Assembly (NCBI GenBank): GCA_024305405.1
Contig: JAKNDB010000088.1
Coordinates: 2,622,001-2,686,000 of the forward strand
Length of the DNA: 64,000 bases
Direction: 5' to 3'
Origin: Dirofilaria immitis
Taxonomy: Eukaryota > Nematoda > Chromadorea > Rhabditida > Onchocercidae
The position numbers and the translations under genes are program-made. Of the stretch, positions 1 to 17,900 are shown piece by piece. Below the pieces are notes generated by a model, which was not told the DNA's origin, did no database searches, and was given only the letters and a program-made list of their open reading frames with translations. Position 1 is the stretch's first letter. The number at the start of each line of letters is the position of its first letter.

Positions 1-366
1 TTTAAATTCTTAGAGTATTAATAATATTCAACAACAAATGAAGATATGAATTTTTTTCCAAAAAGTTGAGAATGATTGCGATATAACTTTTACTTTCTTT
101 TTTCGCACATTTTTTAAAGTTTAGATTTATTATTTACATAACTATCTATTCGGAATCGATATAAATTAAGTCCAATTTTTATTCACTTCCATTTCCTTTA
201 ATTTAAAATACAAAATTTAAGTTTTACATTTATATTGAGCAAACTTTATCGTTTTTATTAAATCGATAACACGAAAAAAAGAAGAATCGATATATAGTAT
301 TAGTCTTTATATTGAATTCTAGTTCTTCATTTCCAATCTTGTAAATTCATAATGTCTATGAATTTT
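1..366. other. Left-edge 3' flank, no gene seen
   Basis: A+T-rich sequence downstream of the minus-strand gene ending at 367. A minus-strand AATAAA lies at 259-254, about 110 bases past the stop codon, and could serve as its poly(A) signal. Nothing else stands out. Confidence 0.4.
254..259 (-). terminator. Possible poly(A) signal of the left-edge gene
   Basis: AATAAA on the minus strand, about 110 bases downstream of the TGA at 369-367. The hexamer is common by chance in sequence this A+T-rich, so the call rests on position alone. Confidence 0.3.
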
Positions 367-5835
<5,469 letters not shown>

Positions 5836-8284
5836 TATTTCTTTTATCAAAATTAACCAACCGATCGTTCAATTTATATTGATAATTTGTTTTGCTATTT
5901 TAAAAAAATATGTGAAATTTGAAACATTTTAAATTAAATTTTATTTTAATCTTATATTTATAAATTATTTTGTAAAATTTGCATATAACTTTCATATAAA
6001 ATGTTTCATTTAAATTTATTTATATAATTGTTGAGAAATTATTTTCATGCAATTAAGTTATAAGTATAATTTGCTATTTGTAATTAATTATAAATTCTTA
6101 ATGAATTAGTGCTTTAATTTCATATTTTTGAATAATTTCTTGTTTTTACTTTATTTTTAAAATTTCTGCACCTTTTTCTCATATTTCTATTTTAATTTAA
6201 TTCTTTCTTTTAAAATTTAAATAATAAAATTCTTTCTTATTTCTTTGATTATTCAAATTTTAGGCCATCGAAAAATTTTAAATTATTTTTATGAAAAAGA
6301 ATGAAATTAGGAAAAGAGAATATAAACATATAATTGAAATAATTAACAAAATTTTTTTTAACAATGTAAAATGAAATTTTTGTAAAAATTTAATTAATTA
6401 ATTTAAAGCTTTTAATTTCAATATTCTTTTCACTTATATTCTCGAGAAAAAATGGAAATTTTTTAAAAAGTTAAAAATAATATACTTTTTATTTTTGATA
6501 AATGTAATAAATGTTTTACAGTATTTGAAGAGAGAAAAGATCAAATGCGAGAATTATTTACAGTTTAATTTGATGAAATTAAGAAAAAAAGTAAGCAAAA
6601 AGGATCATCAAGAAGAATCACAATATGATAAAATTATATTCTGTTTCCACTCTTGACATCCAATTCGCTTTTTATTTCCAAGATCAAAAATATATATTAT
6701 ATATAAGAATAAAAAATATTATCGAATATTAGTGAATGGAGAAAATTATTCATAATAAAAAAATTCTTTTTATCCATAACTTATCATTTTTCATTTTTGT
6801 TCTTTTCCCAAATCAATCCTTATTATTACTGTCTTTCACATAATTTATGCTTAGTATTTAAGAAATTATTGTATCATCAAGTTACATACGATAATCGAAC
6901 TTGCTAACCGTATCGCTTCAATAATTTACTAAATATATATTTAAATTTAATTTTCCCTAACTTTTCTATTGCAATAAAATCAATGATGTATTTTTCCAAA
7001 TTAAAACTTTGTTTACTATAATATTATATATTCCTGTCTTCTATACAACAATATTTGTAATCTTGTTTCCTCCTTTTATTTTTTCAAATTAGTGATAATT
7101 GAATAGTAATTGATAAAGAATTATCAAAATTATAATTCCAGAAAGCATTGACTATTACGAATAAAAAAAGAAGAAAAATACAAAAATCCGAATAAATTAT
7201 CGATATATATTTGCTTGAATTGATAATAAACATATAGAAATAATGATAATATTTGAATTCAAATATGCGTACATATGTATCTAAAATAATGATGAGATTT
7301 AAATCATTATTCTACTTTATATTATCTTAACTCACTCCAAACACTTTTCTTTTAAAATATGCTTACCATATATATAATAGCATGTTATTGAATATAGATG
7401 AAAGGCAATTTTACTAATAAACAAAATATTTCAATATGTTTTGATTTTTTCTTTCACATCTATAATGCAAATTATTCCTTTTATAGAAAATGGTTCTTTT
7501 TTGAAAGTTAAAATTTGCATATTTTAAAAGAATAGAAATAAATGAATATGTATCTAAATTTTAGACATTTAATTAGAAAGTAATTGATAAAATTTAGCAA
7601 TATGTATTTTATAAAAAATTAAAATATGAAGATTTCTAATAATAGCATGTAAATAATTATTTCTTATAGCTTACAATTTTTGATTATATTCTTTTTACTT
7701 TTTATAATTATATTATATGCCTAATTTATTTATATTACTTTTAAAAAATTTCAAATTTATTTCGTAAAATTTAGGAAATGAATTTCTTTTCAATTGTACA
7801 TATAGTATATATATATATACTATATTATCGATTAATTGTTATTTGTAAAAATTGATAATTTAAAATTCTTATCATTTCTCCATTTAAAAAGTTTGTTGCT
7901 ATTTATTATAAATATGCAAATTTTATTAATTATTTATTTTCTTCAATCACTGCACACATTTTATTTCTTTTCTTTTTTTCTTTCAACAAAAAAATCTATT
8001 TATACATTCATTCTTTCATATGTTAATAATATATCTATCTTTAAGTATGATAGATTGATATATTTTGTAAATAAGAATTGATTTATATATTCTATTTTAT
8101 GTCGCTAAATTTTTTTCTTTCAAATTACAAAAATTTTTCGAAAATTAAGTGATTATCAAAAAAAAAGGAATACGAAATACTATTTATAACTTATAATTTC
8201 TTCTTTTTTCTATCCAAAAGATATTCTCTAAATGAAACGAAATATCGGAAATATACCAATTATGAATGGTTTCAATTATTTAAT
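5836..8284. other. Intergenic, nothing recognised
   Basis: A+T-rich sequence. The only local structure noticed is a self-complementary tract at about 7801-7824, a TATAGTA core with TA repeats. The reading frames present are low-complexity (Phe, Ile, Leu, Lys, Asn). Confidence 0.5.
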
Positions 8285-8830
8285 TCTGATTTGATTAAGG
8301 AATAACCCCTTGGCCTATTAGTTTATTTTGAATTTTTATTTATGATATAGGAACTTTTTGTTTGGCTTATTTTTTGTGTTCTTTTTTTTTTGCTTTATAA
8401 TGAGTTTTTAACTTTGGTTTTAGTGATTTTTTTTAAGAATTATTCTTGTTTATAATTTTGAGATTTGATTATTTTTTAATAATTTATGATATATTACTGG
8501 AAATGTTTCCTTAGTTTTTGTTTATGGTTCTTTTTATATAATAGAAGTTTTCTCATGTTTTATTTATTTTTTTCTTTTTTGTTTGTTCTTAGTATGATGG
8601 ATGGTTTGATTGTTTTTAGTAGTATTGTTTTGACTTTGATTTTTTGGGATTTTCTTAGTGCTAGTTTTTTTTTCTAGTTTTGTTTCATGGCAATGTTGGT
8701 TCGTCCTCGCATTGGTGCTATGAGAACTATTTTTACTAATCGTGTTAGCGATTAATTTTCTCTAATCATTTTCTTATCAGTTTTTTTGGTTCATTATTGG
8801 TTTTTATATTTTTTATTAAGGACTAAAATT
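8285..8830 (+). pseudogene. ND5: Nuclear copy of mitochondrial ND5 (NUMT), decayed
   Basis: The plus strand becomes T- and G-rich with little A or C, the strand bias of nematode mitochondrial coding strands. In translation it gives FWDFLSASFF at 8642-8674, then one frame over LVLFHGNVGSSS, then after another shift GAMRTIFTNRVSD. Together these match the order of the conserved ND5/NuoL core: WDxLG, a hydrophobic run, GAM, then TNRxGD. Upstream, FVLSMMDGLIVFSS and IVLTLIFWDFL fit the preceding transmembrane stretch. At least two frameshifts and in-frame TAG/TAA codons mean it is not functional, and a lone partial ND5 flanked by A+T-rich nuclear DNA argues for insertion into the nucleus. The outer limits are approximate. 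Confidence 0.8.
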
Positions 8831-11466
8831 AGTCGATGAAATAAATAGATAATAGTGAATAATAGAATTCTAATTAATTGAATTAATCGAATAATCAATT
8901 TTCTTTTAATTATCGGCAAACTTTTTTAGTACCATTCGTGAAATTTGATTGGATAAATTAACAACCATTTCTGTTTTATTATATATATTTCATTTCTCTC
9001 AGTTATATCAAAGTGAATTCTCATCTAACTAATTTACAACTTTGTTCAATTTTATCACTTTTTTTTGTTTAGAAAATTATGCATCCTATTCATATTATAA
9101 TGAAAATGGAGAAGAATATTTAGCAATGTATTATAAATTTAATAGAAATTGAAATTTTTTTTACTTAATATTTTAGATATAAGAAGAGGAAAGAGTACAA
9201 TTAAAATTACAAAACGTCAACCTACGAAACAAATAGATAGCTCTGAATAATGGAATCCTAATTAGACAAGTTGTTAATTATTTGCTTATTATAATAATGT
9301 AAATATTGTACCAAAGAATTTCAAAGGATTAAGTAATATTATAATACAACTTAGCTAATTACGGTTTTATTATTCAATATTATCATTATCGCATATCTAA
9401 ATAAGCTTTGAGAAAGGAATGAAGGGAATAAAATTAAATTTTACGATTGAAAATTTTAAATCATTTCATAGTAATTTATATATTGCTGTTGTTAACTATT
9501 ATATTATATTTTTTAATTTATTAAGAATTTCTAATTTGTCCAATCTTAATTAATTATTACGTGTATGTAATACGGAAAAATATATAATCAATTGTGAGAA
9601 TCAAACAAAAAATAAATTCAAACAAAAAAAGTTTTTCTTTAATTTATTCATTTTCCAGCTGGATAATATGAAACAAAAAAAAGAAAATGGAATAAAATTG
9701 TTCCATCACTATTGATAACGTAAATCACCATCGATAAATTTGAATTAAAAATGAATATAACTAATTACTTGATATTTTAATATGATCAACCTTTTCTTCA
9801 AACGAAATATCAAAAAATAATAATAATATGTTTAAATTTTAATTGAAAAATTACAAATTATATAATTTTATTTTTAGAACAACAAATTCGACAAAAACAT
9901 TTTTCATCAACACTGATACATCAATTCATTTGTTCAATTTCCTCTTTTTTGGAACAATAATTTTTGCAATACATAATATTACTTATTTTCAACTTAATAC
10001 ATAAGTAATCTATGCATTTCAAAATATTTCAAAGAGCTAAAAAAGTGGAGAAAGAGATAGAAGAAAAAAACAAGAAGAAAAGAAAAATGAAAAAAGTAAT
10101 GCTTAACATATAATTATGTATATCAATTAACAGGAAAACATTCATGCAATTAAATATCCATAAAAAGAAAAATGTAAAAAAAGGAAAGGAAAGAGGAAGA
10201 AAATAATAATTAATAGGATAGGAGGTATATGTAAAGCTTAACGGAACAGAAACGGATATGAACGAACTTTTCCTGAAAAAAAAGAAGGAAAAATGAAAAA
10301 GAAAAAGATGACAAAAAATGAATAAAACATTTTTTTTTAAACATAAATTATATATATGTATACTGTTAACAGAATAAACAGAATAATTGCTAAACACCGA
10401 TTTCTTTTCGTTTTTCTTCTTTAGATTATTTCTAATTGACATATTTTTTGATGATAATCTTATTAAAAGTAAGCTATAAAAATATATGCTATCATTATTA
10501 TGTTTGCATTAAAATTATTTCAGACTGATAGCAATTATATCAACCTGACTATTTAATAATCGTAATCAACTTTCCGTCATATATATAATGGTTGAACGAT
10601 TAAAAATTCAATATATATTTTCATATTGTTATATATTTAATTATTCGATTCAATCTTTCCTTTTGTTTAAATTATTTAAGCAAAATCTTTTCACTTTTTC
10701 GCTATTAAAATTTCGAAAAGAAAAAGCAAAAATTAAATCGTAAAATTAACTATATACCAATTATACATTATTGTATATAAAAACAATTTCAAGAAGCTCA
10801 ACAAGAGTGTAATAAAAACCAAAAATCAAAAACTTACTTAAGCTTCATAGAATAATCGCACAATAATATTAAAATATTTTACGGAAAAAAAGGAGCTAAA
10901 AGTAATTTAATTCAATTTTAGTTTTAAACATATTCCATAAATCAATTTAATATTTATGGAATTTTTAGCTGATATATGACATTAATTTGTTTGATATTTT
11001 CCATTTATCTTCCAAAAAGTCATTCATTATTCATTAATTAGTGTTGATCTATCCTTCCAGTTATTACTAGCATCATTTCAAATATTTACACTATTCACTT
11101 CTTCTCATTTTAATTCATAAATATATATAAATGTGGACGTGTAAAAGATACCGGCACAAGTCCACAAAATATATATCGGCTTGAAATAAGGGTGACTGTT
11201 ACCTATTAAAAAATTTTGATTTAATGATGAAAATAGAACAGACGTAGCGTAAACGTAGGACGAAAAAGAAAATAAAAACAAAAATTTAAATTGATTTTAC
11301 AATTATAACAATAATACTTGCATGAAATATGAGCTAAAATTAAACTTAGCTATGGATTTTTAAAATTTTAAGAAATTTCTAGTAGCTTCTCGAAAAAAAT
11401 TTAATAAAATTTAAAGCTTTGACCGAATAACAATGTAAACCGATGTGATTTGAGATGTTTTCCCGT
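8831..11466. other. Intergenic, nothing recognised apart from a hairpin
   Basis: A+T-rich DNA between the NUMT and the 3' end of the zinc-finger gene. An open frame at 10442-10029 is Phe- and Ser-rich translation of a purine-rich tract and is not credible. A hairpin lies at 11132-11166. Confidence 0.5.
11132..11166. repeat. Short hairpin-forming inverted repeat
   Basis: TGTGGAC (11132-11138) pairs with GTCCACA (11160-11166). GTG (39-41) and CAC (55-57) extend the stem across an AA bulge. It lies downstream of the zinc-finger gene in a slightly G+C-richer patch. It may be part of a 3' UTR or chance. Confidence 0.4.
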
Positions 11467-11472
11467 TTTATT
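11467..11472 (-). terminator. Possible poly(A) signal of the zinc-finger gene
   Basis: AATAAA on the minus strand about 240 bases after the stop codon. Another AATAAA overlaps the stop itself at 11711-11706 and is too close to serve. Weak support. Confidence 0.3.
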
Positions 11473-11709
11473 TTACCGAAGTTAAAAACGTACTGCACGT
11501 ATTATCTACGATGATAAATAACGTAGCATATCACAATAGTTAATGTAAACGAAACCGGTGATCAACAAGTCATTAGTTCGAAATAAAAAAAGAAGAAAAA
11601 AAAAAACTGGGATAAATTCAATAATTTCAAAAATGAGCAAAATTTTCATTTTGCAAAACCTATTATAAGAATTTTTAATCTGAAAAACTAAAATTATAAT
11701 ATTTTTTAT

Positions 11710-11904
11710 TCACATTTCCTCTTCTCCTTCATCTTCCTCTTCCTCTACAATATGCGCAATTTCAGCTTCTCCAGTGAGATCAGAATGATTATCTGGCTCA
11801 TTTTTCACCAAAATTCCACCGCTTCCTAAAACATCTTCATTTTCCAGCAACGGTAATCCAGTGATTGATGACTGTCCTGATGACGCACCAGCAAATCTTT
11901 CCGC
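11710..11904 (-). CDS. Zinc-finger gene exon 21, acidic C-terminus and stop
   Basis: AERFAGASSGQSSITGLPLL leads to GILVKNEPDNHSDLTGEAE and EEEEDEGEEEM, ending in TGA at 11712-11710. VKNEP matches the SUMO-acceptor pattern psi-Lys-x-Glu followed by Pro. The repeated ERFA motif (also in exon 20) is curious. CTTGCAG acceptor, phase 0. Confidence 0.88.
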   Translation of the reverse strand, partial: AERFAGASSGQSSITGLPLLENEDVLGSGGILVKNEPDNHSDLTGEAEIAHIVEEEEDEGEEEM

Positions 11905-14900
11905 CTGCAAGACATATGTGAATTTTCTATACTTCCAACTTTTATATTTAAATAACTGAATATACTCTAAAGAGAAAATTGGTGCAATAATAATCTAAAG
12001 GAATTATTGATATACCAATATTAATGTTTTTTGAAAGACAAAAATTGACCTGAACTGAAACTGATGCCGTAAAATTTATGAGTTAAAAGTGGAAAATATT
12101 TGCATAGATTTTTAAATGAGGATATTTAAAAATTATATTAATGACGCAAAAATTCTCAACATGTTGCTAAATAAAATTAAATTAAATAACGAGATAACAT
12201 GATGATTGATGTTGCGCTTCGTTTTAGAATAGAGATGTAAATACTAACTTTATTTCTTAGTTTCGCAAAAAAAACCATTAGAAAAAAATCATTGGAAAAT
12301 CTTGAAATAAGAAGGCAAAAGTAATAAAGCAATATCAATAACACAATAAACACCTCGTCATGCCCATTTTCTTCAATAATATCATCACCACTTGTATCAC
12401 TGTCCACCGATTGATCACCATCATTTTCCATCGCAAAACGTTCCTGTGCATGATCTGCTTCACACAATATCCCATCGTCTACACCATAATCACCACCTTC
12501 TATAAACGATTGCGCATCCTGTTCTGCTTCTAAACCTGAAGATGCTTGCGATTATAAAATTTTTATTCCGGAAATCTGAAAACTGACATATCTAACGAAA
12601 TCGGAAAATTTGATGCTAGTATTTTCGTAAATTCTTTTTAAAACCACATTTCTGCTAGCCTTTTCTAGTTAAAATAAGATCGTAAAACATAAAACATTAA
12701 TAAACAGATATTACTGGATTGATTAGCATAAATATATTTTTCCTAGTGATAATTTTTTTGTCAGTATATCATCTTTCACTGAGGCTGGTTTGACTTACCA
12801 CTCTATTTGAAAAAAAGTGAGATTAATTATCATCACCTTCTCCTTGCCGCTCATCATCCGTATCACCATCACCGGCTTCTCCAACAAAATCTCTTTCGAG
12901 CGCTGCGTCGACGCTTTCCTGCTGATCATCATCTGTGGACCCGAGAACATCAAAAATCGCCCCGAAGATAAGCTTTGTTTTCTGGAAATTTCGAGAAGCG
13001 TAACTATTACGTAGTAATCAAAACATGAAATATAAAATTTTATGTTCATTCCAATATGCCAACATTTGCGCACATGAACAACAAAAATTTTTAGTAAAAA
13101 CAATAGTTCGCGTACAATTTTTCGATATCAGCAGCAGTTGGTATCGGCGCATCGATAAAATACGCCGGATAACATTCACGGATGATTTCTTTAATTTCAA
13201 CGCGATATTTCCAGCGTTCATCAATTGGATGTTCTTGACTGCTATGCACATCACGAATGTGCTTGACTACTAAATCACGTGATTGATTTCCTACAATATA
13301 TAAATTTCAAGATTAAAACTGTCAAAATTGTTTTAATAATAAATAATTGACTTTTAATTACTGGTCTGGACCAGTCAATGAAAAGTACTAATTTTGAAAT
13401 ATATATATAATTTCTATAATTGCAAAATCGACGAAAAATACGCTTTTTAAAATCATTATCTCTAGGCATTATTTGAATTCCGTTTAGATTCTATACTTTC
13501 CACAATTTCACTTATATTTTTTTATCAAGAAGGATTGATTTTCTTTGTAATAACTATTTTGCTAATCTAGTAAAAAACACTTCTTACAAAAGCTGAAGAA
13601 AATGGGAAACTTTTGAAGCTAGGAATTCCAATACCAATTAAAAAACTTACAATATCACATTGCGGACACAGAAATAGTTGCACATCCAGATGTTTGTATG
13701 CATGATCACTTAATCTCGATGTTGTTAGCAAACCACATTTCTGCAATTGATTTTTAGAAATTTTATCTTCAGAAATTTCATCGCGGATTTCCAGAAATTT
13801 TATATTCGCAATTTTTGTAATGAAATATAACCTGACAATGTGCAGCTTCATTGAAGCGCTTTTTAAAGTACTGCGCACCACCGAGCCTCATGCTAATTTC
13901 ACGTAATTTTGCCATTTCTTTCCGCTTCAATTTAGATGGAGGTTTCCGCATTCCAAAACGACGATTTCTAGCTTTTCTCATACGATCACGGTATGACGAC
14001 GAAGACGATGCTGATGCAAACGATCGTGACAACGCCACAATCGGTGACGAATCGAGTTGATGTGGTGGTAACTGAGATGATTCAGTGATATGCAACGCTG
14101 ACGATGCCTTCAAGTCATATTCATCCTAGAAAGTTACAAATACTGCTTTATGAGCAAACAGTAAAAAATAAATAAAACTATTATTTTCGATGAATAAAAA
14201 AGCTCTAGGTATCAATAATTTTTGTATTGGATTTATCAAAATGCAGATTTCCAAATTACCAAAAATGAATTTATGGTTCCGCACTTCCAAAATCAAATTT
14301 TCAGAATTGGAATTAGAAACTGAACTCTGGAAACTCGAATATTGCAAATTCTAACACTTACTACATCATATATTGCTGGATTCGTATTTTCTTCTGAAAC
14401 CGTAGTTGTAGGAGTAGTATTAGCATTCGTCATAGATTCTATGACCATTCCTTCATCGTTATTTGTTTGATCCGATAGCTAAAACTTCAAAATTAAGGAA
14501 AAATGATTAATAGAAAATTGAGAAAACCCCAAAAACAGGAATTAAAATCTTCAAATTTTGTGTATTATTCATTTTCCAATCAGCTAATAAGATACAATAA
14601 TCTGGTTGAAGATTATGTAAAAACTAGCAAATATTATTCCATCAAAGAAATAAAGAAACTGATTTTTAAATTAATTTACTATTTGTCTTTTGAAACAGTT
14701 CACAACATTTAATCACTAATTTCAACTGTACTAAATAATGGAATACTTTTTACAAAATAGCAGATGCAAAAGAATTCAATGGTTAAAAAAATAAATAAAT
14801 TCGCTACTAGCTTACCTCCATTTATCAATCTGATATGTAATTTATACAAATGCTAAGTAATAATTGATTATAACTGGATATATTTATTTTAAAAATTAAG

Positions 14901-17900
14901 AAAATTTACTTTGCTTGATATACGACTATCATGCGATGATGCTGACTGTAAACCAAAGCATTGTTCAGTCATTGCCTTTACCTCATCTGAATATTCCTAA
15001 AATAATTTCATTGTAGCAATTTACTTCATAAAGTGTTTAAAGAACAGGAACATAAAAATACACATAATAAATAAATACACTCATCACAAAATAATAAAAA
15101 ACCTCAACATGATCTTCGCAACAGTCCTCTGTACCATGTTCCCTCCTTCCATGACTTACAACAGCTTGTTTTCGATCATGACCAAAATCACAAAATTTAC
15201 ATATGTAACGATTGATACCAAGATCTTTGGACATATGCCATAGAACATGGAAACCACGTATCTAAAACATAAAAGTTTTTAGAAAAAAACAAAAAGGATA
15301 AGCAAAAAGTGCAATACGTAAACAAAATTCAATGTTGTAAAGTTCACTCCGGCTAGAGATTTAATTGCAACTTCATTTAAATAGAATCAGAAAATAGGTA
15401 GATGCATGTTCCTGCAAGAATCAAGAAAGTCGAGAAAAAAAACCAATATATTTCAATGCTTTATTTATCATCAGTAATTATACTATTGTATAGAAACAAT
15501 TTAATAGCTGAGAAGAGTGAGTTTAATTGAGAGAATTCCATCTATGTAAAATTCAATACGCAAATGTGTTGCGAAGAAGTTCATCATAACGTTACCTTAT
15601 TATGTAATAATTTGTGGCATTTTTGACAATGCAATTGTTGATCATCGGTTTGCTCAATCAATGATACTTCTCGTGATGTTGATGGAACAGATGGGAGAAG
15701 ATGTTGTTGCGACTGTTCGCCAGGAGTGCATCGATTTGCTTCCTGTATTGCAGCCATTCTTTGGGCATTCATTGCTGCCGTTGCTACTGCAACTCGAGCT
15801 GTAGCAACAGCTCGAGCTGCCGCAACAGCTAAAGCCTAAAATTCAACACATCTCCAAATTCATCTCCAATTTCTTTCATGCTTACTTTTTCAGATACACT
15901 GAAATTCACATTTGTCGTTTTACTCTTTCTACAAATAAAGTAAATGAGATTTTACCCTTTCAGCCGCTCTTTTTTTCTCCTTGAATTTCTCGGATTTCGC
16001 GCTTGCGCCGCCATCATTTGATCATAAATCATTTGTGCTCGTGCAGCTGTAGGACCAGGTTTATTACCTGTTGTTCCCAAAAGATCTAGTGATACTTCCT
16101 ATAAAAAGATACATTTGACATTAATTATCGCAGTGGACAAAGTTGATTTTGCAATTTTATTTGTATTTATTGAAATAGTAGTGAGGAAAATTATTTAAAT
16201 CTATCTGAGGAATTTGACATTAATTATCGCAGTGGACAAAGTTGATTTTGCAATTCTATTTGTATTTATTGAAATAATAGAGAGGAAAATTATTTAAATC
16301 TACCTGAGAAATTTTGAACAACTCAGCTGTTCGATCTTCGATTAACATAGGATTTATTGCGCCGTGCACCTTCGACTGATGATTTTCCATTTGATCTTTC
16401 CTGTAGTGCTGAACTTGACAACCCGGATATTTGCAACGGAAACGGAAAAGCTAAAAATCTCACCATGAATAATTCATAAGAGAAGTACAAGAATTCACAT
16501 AATAAGAATTCTGGAAAAATTATGTGGTCATGGTAGGGAATGACAATGACTTGAAAACGTCGACAGGGCAATAAATGAGCAAAAATAAAACAGTCAAATT
16601 ATTCAAATGCCAAAAAAGTTTCGGGCAATTTAAATAACTTAATCCACAGGCAAGTTCATAAGCATAAGTTTATATTTCTAACCTGACGATCCTTTGCCAT
16701 ATGATAAAAGATGTGCATTTGTCGTGCACCAGCGGTAATAAGCTGCTTACACTTGCATATTCCCATCATACGCCTTTTGCTAGGCTAAAAAATGCTAAAA
16801 TTTAATTGAGCACCTAAATTAAGGATAAAAAATATTCCCCGATTTGCATTTTTAGTAAACTAGTGAATCAAAAGATTCATTTATTTGGAAAGAAAATTTC
16901 TGTCAAAAAATTTGAGCAGATATGAAAAGTCGATTAATGTAAATAAACCTGCTCTTTGTAGCTTTAGGACGCTCATTTCTTGTGCTACAATCAGTGATAT
17001 TACCATTATCATGGACACTACCACTACCACGATTTCGTCGTTTCCATGGAATCGCTATATCACCGGCACTAAATATTTCGGCAACATTTCCGAGAATATC
17101 TGTCGCATCTTGACCGCCATCAACTGCTGTCGCTGCTAGTAGCGCTTCATCGGATTGCTCAGCTGCTGAAGGATATATTAAGCTTGATTTCCAAACGATA
17201 AATGAATCTAATATTTATTATGACAAATATTACGATACAGGTAACGAAGATAATAATTGAAAGCACATCTATAATCAATATTTCCATCTTAGACTAGAAA
17301 TCTCTATTTTTGAAATAATAAAAATCTCTATTTTTGGAAAAATAATAAAAAATCTCTATTTTTGGAGAAAAAGAACTATAAACTCTCCTAAAGAAAAAAA
17401 GCATGGATGAAACTCTGATCCAGATTTGTAAATCCCGAAATACAGATAACATTTTAAATTATGCTGCCATATACTATGCTCGGATTAAATTTCTTATTTA
17501 AATTAACAAAAGTAGTTGGGATGAGAAATAATAAATGAATTCGATAACAAATTCCGTCATTATTAAGGGATCTAACGAATGAATAAGAAAAATCTACCAA
17601 AAGGTAAAACGAGCAATGATAAATGTAAATGAAATGTTGTAGCAGAAAATTATGAAGGAATAAAGTATGAATGCTATGAACTCTCTAAAAATTGCATTCA
17701 TTATTCATGATTTAACATTTAAATTCTTAATTGATTCATTAATAGGTAGTTTTTATCACATTTATATTGATAAATTTTCTTTTAAACAAACGCAAATTGC
17801 TAACATATGGTCAAACTGTTATATAATAATTATTTCATTGAATAGTCGAATAAATCAAGTCATATTTGCTGTTCATATTAAGTAACATGATATAACACTG

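Noticed and set aside
10029..10442. 137-codon minus-strand frame
   Set aside because: Phe/Ser/Leu low-complexity translation opposite a purine-rich tract; no splice or homology support.
12795..13103. 102-codon minus-strand frame over exon 19
   Set aside because: It crosses the exon 18/19 intron and uses the Met/Arg-rich frame, which does not fit exon 20; the acidic frame does.
14503..14712. 69-codon plus-strand frame inside a zinc-finger gene intron
   Set aside because: Lys/Tyr/Ile-rich, no context. It is less convincing than the exon relic at 19.4 kb and is probably chance.
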